Translations under genes and position numbers: made by a program
Notes under the pieces: generated by a model
Databases searched by the model: none
Told to the model about the DNA's origin: nothing
What the model saw: only the letters and a program-made list of their open reading frames with translations
DNA from: Chloroflexota bacterium
GTDB taxonomy: Bacteria; Chloroflexota; Dehalococcoidia; Lucifugimonadales; Australimonadaceae
Direction of reading: 5' to 3'
DNA length: 10,179 nt
NCBI GenBank assembly: GCA_022574265.1
Contig: JACZSI010000054.1
Location: 1-10,179 of the forward strand
Shown: piece by piece, positions 1 to 5,791 of the stretch
How positions within the stretch are numbered: the first letter of the stretch is position 1
Layout of the letters: each line of letters opens with the position of its first letter

Positions 1-1
1 C

Positions 2-283
2 GAGTGCCGCGAGGTCGAGCAGGCGGACGGCCGCACGGAGAGAGAGTGTGCGCCGGGCGGAGGCGACCCGGTGACGGGCGACGCGGCCAAGTGGTTCGCG
101 CTCCTCGACCTCGGGGACGCGCCGATCCGCGTTGGCGACATGATCTTCGACCGGGAGAACGATGCGTCGGCCGCGAGGGCCGCGGCTGAGCACCCCGACG
201 TGATCCCCATCGGCGTCTATCTGCTGCTCACGCTCGGGCCCGGCCTGCTGCTGTGGTGGCGCTATCAGAGGATCCGCGTATGA
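2..283 (+). CDS. ABC-2 type transporter permease, C-terminal fragment (gene begins before the window)
   Basis: The frame is open from the first full codon at base 2 to the TGA at 281-283, so this is the last ~93 residues of a gene that starts to the left. Most of the visible part is hydrophilic and looks like a non-membrane loop. It is followed by one hydrophobic segment (VIPIGVYLLLTLGPGLLLWW) and a short basic tail, RYQRIRV, as expected for the final membrane helix and cytoplasmic end of a permease. The stop overlaps the ATG of the ABC ATPase as ATGA, which indicates translational coupling. Function is inferred mainly from that coupling and from the permease on the other side of the ATPase. 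The fragment itself carries no diagnostic motif. It could instead be another membrane protein in the same operon. Confidence 0.6.
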   Translation, partial: ECREVEQADGRTERECAPGGGDPVTGDAAKWFALLDLGDAPIRVGDMIFDRENDASAARAAAEHPDVIPIGVYLLLTLGPGLLLWWRYQRIRV

Positions 284-1209
284 CCGTCGCGAATGGGCCC
301 ACGATCCAGGTCGAAGGCGTCTCCAAGTGGTATGGGAGCGTCGTCGCGGTCAACGACGTCTCGTTCGAGGTCTACCCGGGCATCACGGGGCTGCTTGGCC
401 CGAACGGCGCGGGCAAGACGACGCTCCTGCACATGATGTCGGGCCTCGCGAAGGTCTCCAAGGGCGAGGTGCGCGTGCTCGGCCAGCCGCCCCGCGGCAA
501 TCACGAGCTGTACCGGCGCATCGGCGTCATGTCCGAGCACGAGGCCGTCTACACGTTCCTGACAGGACGCGAGCTCGTGGAGCTGGCGGCGCGCCTGCAG
601 GGCGTGGAGGACGTGCGGGCCAGCGTGGACTGGGCCATCGACACCGTCAACCTCGCGGATGCCCAGCACCGCACGCTGGGGACCTACTCGCGTGGCATGC
701 GCCAGCGGATGCGTCTGGCCGCGGCGATGGTGCACGACCCCGAAGTGCTGATCCTCGACGAGCCACTCAACGGCACCGACCCCCGCCAGCGCCTGGAGTT
801 CGAGGCCCTGATGCGGGAGCTGGCCGCCCGCGGACGCACGATCTTGATCTCCTCGCACATCCTCGAAGAGGTCGAGACGCTGGCCAGCAAGACGCTGCTG
901 ATCGTCAGCGGCAAGCTGGCGGCGTCGGGTGACTACCGCGCGATCCGGCGGAAGCTGGACGACCGTCCCTTCAAGCTGCGCGTCGTCTCGGAGGAGCCGC
1001 GCAAACTGGCCGCTGCGCTCGTGGGGGTGGAGGCGGTCGATTCCGTCGCGGTGGACCCGGACGGCTCGCTCATCGTTCTCACGAGCAACGTGGGTGAGCT
1101 GCAGGGCTCCATCGCCAAGCTCGCGCGCGATGCCGCGGTCCGGCTGTACCGCGTGGAGCCGCTGGACGACTCGCTCGAAAGCGTCTTCAGCTACGTGGTG
1201 GAGCGTTGA
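280..1209 (+). CDS. ABC transporter ATP-binding protein (ABC-2 exporter type)
   Basis: This 309-residue protein is the nucleotide-binding subunit that would power the flanking permeases at the inner face of the membrane. Visible motifs, in order, are Walker A GPNGAGKT (residues 40-47), the ABC signature as YSRGMRQR (136-143), Walker B VLILDEP (156-162, with D160 and E161), a D-loop-like NGTDP and the switch histidine in SSHIL (H193). The YSxGMxQR form of the signature and a ~90-residue C-terminal extension are typical of ATPases paired with ABC-2 permeases, including CcmA/NosF-like ones. The usual Q-loop glutamine appears to be a glutamate (E86 in MSEHEAVY), a variant I believe is seen in this subgroup. 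I chose the ATG at 280 because it overlaps the preceding stop as ATGA and has AGAGGAT just upstream. An in-frame GTG at 253 is less likely. The exported substrate cannot be read from the sequence. Confidence 0.95.
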   Translation: MTVANGPTIQVEGVSKWYGSVVAVNDVSFEVYPGITGLLGPNGAGKTTLLHMMSGLAKVSKGEVRVLGQPPRGNHELYRRIGVMSEHEAVYTFLTGRELVELAARLQGVEDVRASVDWAIDTVNLADAQHRTLGTYSRGMRQRMRLAAAMVHDPEVLILDEPLNGTDPRQRLEFEALMRELAARGRTILISSHILEEVETLASKTLLIVSGKLAASGDYRAIRRKLDDRPFKLRVVSEEPRKLAAALVGVEAVDSVAVDPDGSLIVLTSNVGELQGSIAKLARDAAVRLYRVEPLDDSLESVFSYVVER

Positions 1210-1937
1210 TGGGGACGGTCTTCCGCCTGACGCTGCGTCAGCTGGCCAGCCGCCGGCGCCTCGCCATCGTCGTGCTGCTCGCAGCGATCCCCGTTGGTCT
1301 TTCAGCGCTCGTCAACGCGTTCCTCGGGGAGGAGGAAGACTTCACCCAGGGGTTCGTGGACACCATGGTGAACGCCATGCTGGTCGGCCTCATCCTGCCC
1401 ATCGTGGTGATGACGCTAGCCACTTCTGCGTTCGGGAACGAGCTGGAGGACCGGACGCTGAACATGCTGGTCCTGAAGCCGATCTCGCGGCTCGCTATCG
1501 TCGTGCCGAAGCTGCTGGGCTCGATCGTCATAGCCGCTCCGGTGCTGGTCGGCGCGACCACCGCCGTCGTGCTGATCGCTCTTGGAGACGGCGGCGTGCG
1601 CGCGGCTGGGGCTGCGTCGGGCGCGCTCCTGGTCGGCGTCGTCACGTACGCGGCGATCTTCACGTGGGCCGGCCTGATAACCAAGAATGCGCTGGCGTTC
1701 GCGCTCGTCTACGTGTTCCTGTGGGAGGCGCTCCTGGTTGGGTTTCTCCCCGGCTTGCGGTTCGTGAGCATCCGGAGCTACACGGTCGGCGTCATGCACG
1801 GGCTGGACGACACCACGTTCGCCGCCCTTGGGGACGACGCACTCACGCTCCCCGCGGCGCTCGCGGGGGCGGGCATCATCAGCGCCGTCTTCTTCCTGCT
1901 GACGGTGCGGCGCCTGCGCCGGATGGACGTGCCCTAG
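1209..1937 (+). CDS. ABC-2 type transporter permease
   Basis: This 242-residue integral membrane protein has about six hydrophobic segments, near residues 19-38, 56-75, 96-125, 137-157, 161-181 and 214-234. After the second segment comes FGNELEDRTLNMLVLKPISR (75-94), which matches the characteristic ABC-2 permease stretch where the protein contacts the ATPase (E-x-E-x-x-T/R-x-x-x-L-x-x-x-P-x-S-R). The ATG overlaps the ATPase stop by one base (TGATG at 1207-1211), so the two are translationally coupled and probably form one transporter. With another permease-like tail before the ATPase, a heteromeric exporter (two permeases, one ATPase) is likely by inference. The gene ends only four bases before the stop of the convergent MetE-like gene. 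The substrate is unknown. Confidence 0.92.
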   Translation: MGTVFRLTLRQLASRRRLAIVVLLAAIPVGLSALVNAFLGEEEDFTQGFVDTMVNAMLVGLILPIVVMTLATSAFGNELEDRTLNMLVLKPISRLAIVVPKLLGSIVIAAPVLVGATTAVVLIALGDGGVRAAGAASGALLVGVVTYAAIFTWAGLITKNALAFALVYVFLWEALLVGFLPGLRFVSIRSYTVGVMHGLDDTTFAALGDDALTLPAALAGAGIISAVFFLLTVRRLRRMDVP

Positions 1938-1941
1938 GCGG

Positions 1942-3072
1942 CTATCTGCGGGCGCTGGCGATACGCGCGCCCTCGACCAGCGCGCCGAGCTTCGCCCACG
2001 CGATGTCGCCGTCGACCCGCGAGCCGCCGGCGAAGGTCGAGAGGCCGCAGTCCGTGCTCGCGATGACGTTCTCGCGGCCCACCACGCCGGCGTAGCGCTC
2101 GATGCGCTGCGCGACCAGCTCCGGGTGCTCGATGAAGTTCGTCGTCGTGTCGATCACGCCGGGGATGAGCACCTTGCCCTCCGGCAGCTTCACGTCCTCC
2201 CACACCTTCCACTCGTGCTCGTGGCGGGGGTTGGCCGCGGGGAACGAGATGCCCTGCGGCCGCGCGTGCAGCACCAGGTCGATGATGTCGGCCAGCGGTA
2301 CGTCCTTGTGGTGCGGCCCCTCGCGGTTCCCCCAGCACAGGTGCATCCGGATGCGCTCCGGCGGTATGTTGGCGAGCGCGTGGTCGAGCGCGTCGAGGTG
2401 CTGCGCGACGACCGCGCGGAACTCCTCCGGGCTCAGGTGCGCGAAGACCGTGTTGCGGCCGGACGCGAGGTCCGGACAGTCCACCTGGACGATGAAGCCG
2501 GCCGCCGCGATGGCCTCGTATTCGTCCTTCATCACGTCGGCCAGCGCGTAGAGGTACGCCTCGTGGCTCGGGTAGTACTCGTTATAGAGGAAGCGGGTGA
2601 TAACGCCGGGCGACGCCGCGCTCATGAACGCTTCCTCGACGTGCGCTCCGCCGAGGGCGTCCTTGAAGTTGGCGATGTCGCGCTGGACCGCATCCCAGTC
2701 CTTCCAGGCGATGGGTCCGGTGCAGGTCGGGCGCTGCACGGTCTCCGTATTTCGCACCGGGCTATAGCTTGGGAAGTCGACGAGGTCGGCCCCGAGGGGC
2801 TCCTTGCTCTGGGACGAGCCGTCGAAGCCCGAGAGCCGGTCCTTGACGTAGGTGGCGTAGCTCGGCTTGCTCTGCTCGCCGTCGCTGACCACGGCGAGGC
2901 CCAGCGCAGCTTGGCGCGCCACGGCGCTCGCGACGGCCTCGGCGGCCGCTTCGTCGAAGGCGGCGCGCTGCTCGGGGCCGCGGTCGCGCTCGGCGAGCAG
3001 GCCGAGGAGGGCTTCGGGCCGGGGCAGGCTGCCGGTGTGGGTCGTGAGGACCGCATGCTCGCTGCGCTTCAT
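1942..3072 (-). CDS. Stand-alone MetE C-terminal-like (cobalamin-independent methionine synthase family) protein
   Basis: The 376-residue protein is a single UROD/MetE-like TIM barrel, about half the length of full MetE (~750), so it lacks the N-terminal MetE domain. Family landmarks are HTGSLPRP (12-19), SDGEQ (63-67), CPDLASGRN (199-207), RMHLCWGN (242-249), NPRHEHEW (281-288) and STDCGL (339-344). By comparison with MetE, H244, C246 and C342 are probable zinc ligands. The fourth ligand position, a glutamate in MetE, seems to be P278 here (see findings). Family members transfer methyl groups to or from thiols or folates. Whether this one makes methionine or takes part in catabolic demethylation is not known. 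The ATG at 3072 has AGGAG six bases upstream. The gene is transcribed away from the Gfo/Idh/MocA gene and converges on the ABC permease. Confidence 0.88.
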   Translation of the reverse strand: MKRSEHAVLTTHTGSLPRPEALLGLLAERDRGPEQRAAFDEAAAEAVASAVARQAALGLAVVSDGEQSKPSYATYVKDRLSGFDGSSQSKEPLGADLVDFPSYSPVRNTETVQRPTCTGPIAWKDWDAVQRDIANFKDALGGAHVEEAFMSAASPGVITRFLYNEYYPSHEAYLYALADVMKDEYEAIAAAGFIVQVDCPDLASGRNTVFAHLSPEEFRAVVAQHLDALDHALANIPPERIRMHLCWGNREGPHHKDVPLADIIDLVLHARPQGISFPAANPRHEHEWKVWEDVKLPEGKVLIPGVIDTTTNFIEHPELVAQRIERYAGVVGRENVIASTDCGLSTFAGGSRVDGDIAWAKLGALVEGARIASARR

Positions 3073-3131
3073 CGGCCGCTCCTGGGCGCGGATCGTCGAG
3101 GGGCCATGATAGCGCTCCGGCAGGCGCTGCC

Positions 3132-3160
3132 TTGCCGCTCGGTTGCACGCGACCTATGAT
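3132..3160 (+). promoter_or_regulatory. Candidate sigma-70-like promoter for the Gfo/Idh/MocA gene
   Basis: TTGCCG at 3132-3137 and TATGAT at 3155-3160 are separated by exactly 17 bases. They match the TTGACA/TATAAT consensus at four and five of six positions. Transcription would begin near 3167 and give a leader of about 68 bases before the ATG at 3235. In sequence this GC-rich an AT-rich hexamer in the only gap between divergent genes is suggestive, but no promoter activity has been shown. Confidence 0.4.
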
Positions 3161-3187
3161 GGCGCCGCTGTCCACGGCGCCGCTGTC
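3161..3187. repeat. 12-base direct repeat downstream of the candidate promoter
   Basis: GGCGCCGCTGTC occurs at 3161-3172 and again at 3176-3187, a 15-base period with TCCAC-type sequence around the junction. Each copy contains the palindrome GGCGCC. The position over the predicted transcription start fits an operator. A chance duplication in GC-rich DNA is also possible. Confidence 0.45.
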
Positions 3188-3234
3188 GCGTGCCGCGGTC
3201 TTGAGACAGAGCGCGAACCAGGAGAGAGAGCGAT

Positions 3235-4446
3235 ATGACCTCGAAGGATCCCGTCGTCGGCGTGGGCATCATCGGGCTCGGGGGAGCCTCCGGCGCCATG
3301 ATTCCGAAGTTCGCCAAGAACCCCCACTTCAAGCTGGCCGCCGCCGGGGACATCGACGAGGAGATCCTGGGCCGGTTCCACAAGGACTACCCGGACACCG
3401 AGATCTACAACGACGCGGCGGGGCTCGTGGCGAGCAAGAGCGTGGACCTGGTGTATATCGCGACGCCCACCAACTTCCACGCGGAGCATGCGCGGATGGC
3501 CTTCGAGGCCAAGAAGCACGTGCTCATCGAGAAGCCGATGACCATCGACATCGAGGGCTCCCAGGCGATGATCGCCACGGCGAAGCGCAACGGCGTGCTG
3601 CTGGGCGTCAACGTGAAGCACAGCTTCGAGCCGCGGGTGCTCCGCCTGCGGCAGATGGCGCGCGACGGCGAGCTCGGCCGCCTGCGCATGATCAACAACT
3701 GGCGCTTCCAGGACTGGCTCTACCGCCCACGCACGCCCGAGGAGCTCATGCCGGAGCCCGGCGGCGGCATCCTGTGGCGGCAGGGACCGCACCAGTTCGA
3801 CATCATCCGGACGATCGCCGGCGGCATGGTGCGCAGCCTGCGCGGCACCGCGGATACGTGGGACCCGGCCCGCCGCGTGCCCGGCGCCCACGCGGCGTTC
3901 CTCGACTTCGAGGACGGCACGCTGGCCACGGCCGTCTACAGCGGCTACGACCACTACGACACGCGAGAGCTCGTCGAGACCGGGTACTTTCCCGACGCCA
4001 AGACGCACGCGGCGGCCAGGCGCGAGCTGAGCGAAGCCCCCAACGCCGCATGGGAGGGCGACGCCGCACGAGAGGAGCGCTACGGCGGCTCCCGCCGGCG
4101 GAGCGCGCTGCCCCCGGCCGCCCCAGCGAGCGCGCCTTCCTCGCGCGGCTGGATCATGGGCGGTCCCTGGATCGTGAGCTTCGATAGAGGCGACGTGCGC
4201 ATGAGCGCCAACGGCCTGACGGTCTACGGCGACGAGAAGATCTCGGAGATACCACTCGGCGTGAAGGGCGAGGACGGGCGCGACGGGCGTATCAACACCT
4301 ACTACGAGGCCATCGCGCACGACCGGCCGCTCCCGGCCGACGGCAGCTGGGGCATGGCGACGCTCGAGGTGCTCCTTTCGATCGAGCGATCGGGACGGGA
4401 GCGCAAGGAGGTCTTCCTCAAGCACCAGACACCGACGGTGGACTGA
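3235..4446 (+). CDS. Gfo/Idh/MocA family NAD(P)-dependent oxidoreductase, phthalate dihydrodiol dehydrogenase-like
   Basis: This 403-residue cytoplasmic dehydrogenase starts with a Rossmann fold: the glycine-rich loop GIIGLGGASG (11-20) and an acidic residue ending strand 2 (D39), which favours NAD. It continues with EKP (99-101, K100 the probable catalytic lysine) and a GPHQFD motif (184-189, H186 and D189), the usual GxHxxD of the C-terminal alpha/beta domain. The stretch PRTPEEL...GGGILWRQGPHQFDI and the long insert around residues 252-307 resemble the subgroup containing phthalate 4,5-cis-dihydrodiol dehydrogenase (Pht4). That assignment is from memory of the family. Such an enzyme would oxidise a cis-dihydrodiol made by a Rieske dioxygenase, and two of those lie 3-7 kb away. 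The start is set by AGGAG (3220-3224) ten bases before the ATG. Residues 285-305 are an odd Arg/Pro/Ala/Ser-rich stretch. Confidence 0.88.
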   Translation: MTSKDPVVGVGIIGLGGASGAMIPKFAKNPHFKLAAAGDIDEEILGRFHKDYPDTEIYNDAAGLVASKSVDLVYIATPTNFHAEHARMAFEAKKHVLIEKPMTIDIEGSQAMIATAKRNGVLLGVNVKHSFEPRVLRLRQMARDGELGRLRMINNWRFQDWLYRPRTPEELMPEPGGGILWRQGPHQFDIIRTIAGGMVRSLRGTADTWDPARRVPGAHAAFLDFEDGTLATAVYSGYDHYDTRELVETGYFPDAKTHAAARRELSEAPNAAWEGDAAREERYGGSRRRSALPPAAPASAPSSRGWIMGGPWIVSFDRGDVRMSANGLTVYGDEKISEIPLGVKGEDGRDGRINTYYEAIAHDRPLPADGSWGMATLEVLLSIERSGRERKEVFLKHQTPTVD

Positions 4447-4471
4447 GAGCTTGCGAAGGGATGACTCCCGC

Positions 4472-4565
4472 CTGTCATTCTGAGCGAAGCGAAGAATCTC
4501 GTGGCTGCGCGCTGCTTGAACACCGTGGCATGGGACGAGACCCTTCGCTTCGCTCAGGGTGACAG
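4472..4565. repeat. Long imperfect inverted repeat, dispersed 'CTGAGCGAAGCGAAG' intergenic element
   Basis: Two 31-base arms, 4472-4502 and 4535-4565, are reverse complements at 27 of 31 positions around a 32-base loop. The 19-base cores are TTCTGAGCGAAGCGAAGAA (4478-4496) and, on the opposite strand, CCCTGAGCGAAGCGAAGGG (4541-4559). All four differences are at the first two and last two bases of these cores. The element fills the gap between the Gfo/Idh/MocA and amidohydrolase genes. From memory, the same words recur between genes in many unrelated bacterial genomes and, when translated, give recurrent spurious peptides such as CHPERSEGS and FFASLRMT. It could act as a transcription attenuator or terminator, or be a non-autonomous mobile repeat. 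There is no T-tract, so a classical intrinsic terminator is not indicated. Confidence 0.85.
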
Positions 4566-4618
4566 ATTGGGGTCGGGCGCAGGCGCTGAACGGGAAGTCG
4601 CGTGAAAGGGGTCACACC

Positions 4619-5791
4619 ATGGCGCGCAGCTACCGCTACATCTCCGGAGACTCGCACGTGGAGGTGGACTCCAAGCGCTGGGTGCACCGCGTCGACGCGA
4701 AGCACCGCGACCGCGCGCCGCACGTGGTGCGGCTGCCGAACGGCGCCGACGCCTGGGTGGTCGAGGGCTCGCGCCCACGCGAGGTCGCGGCCGACATGTA
4801 CGGCGGCAAGGGCCGCGACGTGTGGGTGCCCTTCGGTCAGACCTACGACGAGACGCCCGGCACGGGGCCGGGGGAGCAGCGCATCGCCGAGCAGGACACC
4901 GACGGCGTCGACGCCGAGGTCCTCTTCCCCGGCCAGGTGTCGGGACCGCGGTTCTGGCGCAACATACCCGACGACGATGCGTATAAGGCGGTCGTCCGCG
5001 GTTACAACGACTGGCTCGCCGAGGAGTACTGCGCCGTCGACCCCGACCGCCTCCTCGGCATCGGCGTGATGCCTTGGACGAACGTCGACGACGACATCGC
5101 GGAGATGGAGCACTGCCGCGAGCTGGGCCTGCGCGCGGTGCTGCTCACCGGCTTCCCGAACGGCACGGCGCACCCGCTGCCGGAGGACGACCGCTTCTTC
5201 GCGGCCGCCATCGACATGGACATGCCTGTCACCGTGCACGTGGACATGGACCGCGCCAGCGAGCGCGCCGGCAAGACGCTGCTCGAGTACGCGACGCCGC
5301 GCGACGACTTTCGCACCGAGCTCGTGGAGCAGACGGCGCGCTTCGGCCCCATGCGGGGGAGCGGCGCCATCACCGCCGTGCAGATGGTGCTCTCGGGCCT
5401 CTTCGACCGCTTCCCTCGCCTCCGCGTCCTCTTCGCGGAGAACCAGATCGGCTGGATACCGTTCTTCTACCAGTCCGCCGACGTCCGGTACGAGCGGCAC
5501 GTGATCTGGGCCGAGCGGCTGCTCGGCTTCGAGCCGCTATCGCGCCCCCCCAGCGAGGTCCTCCGCGAGCACTGCCTCTGGGGCTTCCAGTACGACCGCG
5601 TCGGCGTCGAGATGCGGCACCACCTCGGCGTGGACCACCTGCTGTGGGGCTCCGACTTCCCCCACCAGGAGTCGGACTGGCCGCACTCGATGCGCGTCAT
5701 CGAACGGAACTTCGTGGGCGTGCCGGAGGAGGAGCGCTACTTGATGGTGGCGGGCAACGCCATCGACTTCTTCCACCTGGACGCGAGCTAG
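4619..5791 (+). CDS. Amidohydrolase-2 family metal-dependent hydrolase or decarboxylase
   Basis: The 390-residue protein has the outline of the amidohydrolase-2 (ACMSD-like) TIM barrel. Seen are the N-terminal metal motif GDSHVEV (10-16), VTVHVDM (204-210, H207), LFAENQIGWIPFF (271-283) and the C-terminal LLWGSDFPH (341-349, D346). The family includes zinc- or manganese-dependent decarboxylases of aromatic acids (ACMSD, gamma-resorcylate and 5-carboxyvanillate decarboxylases) and hydrolases. The first histidine of the usual HxH pair is D11, and the second conserved histidine region is replaced by ENQIGW. This is a recognised-looking subgroup whose chemistry I cannot name. I chose the ATG at 4619, which has AAGGGG seven bases upstream. 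An in-frame GTG at 4559 lies in the inverted repeat and is rejected. Its last codon overlaps the convergent MATE gene. Confidence 0.88.
   Translation: MARSYRYISGDSHVEVDSKRWVHRVDAKHRDRAPHVVRLPNGADAWVVEGSRPREVAADMYGGKGRDVWVPFGQTYDETPGTGPGEQRIAEQDTDGVDAEVLFPGQVSGPRFWRNIPDDDAYKAVVRGYNDWLAEEYCAVDPDRLLGIGVMPWTNVDDDIAEMEHCRELGLRAVLLTGFPNGTAHPLPEDDRFFAAAIDMDMPVTVHVDMDRASERAGKTLLEYATPRDDFRTELVEQTARFGPMRGSGAITAVQMVLSGLFDRFPRLRVLFAENQIGWIPFFYQSADVRYERHVIWAERLLGFEPLSRPPSEVLREHCLWGFQYDRVGVEMRHHLGVDHLLWGSDFPHQESDWPHSMRVIERNFVGVPEEERYLMVAGNAIDFFHLDAS

Larger units (their letters stand above)
3073..3234. promoter_or_regulatory. Divergent intergenic control region between MetE-like and Gfo/Idh/MocA genes
   Basis: This 162-base gap between divergently transcribed genes must hold the promoters of both. 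Rightward, TTGCCG (3132-3137), a 17-base spacer and TATGAT (3155-3160) make a plausible sigma-70-type promoter. Leftward, TATCAT (complement of 3106-3111) could be a -10 box, but the bases at its -35 position are poor. A 12-base direct repeat, GGCGCCGCTGTC, lies at 3161-3172 and 3176-3187, over the expected rightward start of transcription. Ribosome-binding sites are AGGAG before each start codon. No gene for a regulator is in the window. The promoter boxes are read by eye in a GC-rich genome and are tentative. Confidence 0.45.

Noticed and set aside
2125..3159. Plus-strand open frame antisense to the MetE-like gene
   Set aside because: It is Val/Arg/Ala-rich with no motifs, while the MetE-like frame has a good ribosome-binding site and conserved family residues.
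4472..4565. Two or more repeat units here as a CRISPR array
   Set aside because: There are only two copies, in inverted rather than direct orientation, with one 32-base interval and no cas genes.
4475..5500. Long minus-strand open frame across the amidohydrolase gene, with CHPERSEGS-type peptide near its end
   Set aside because: It is the shadow of the amidohydrolase gene in GC-rich DNA, and its tail is the translated inverted repeat, a known source of spurious proteins. It shows no domain motifs.
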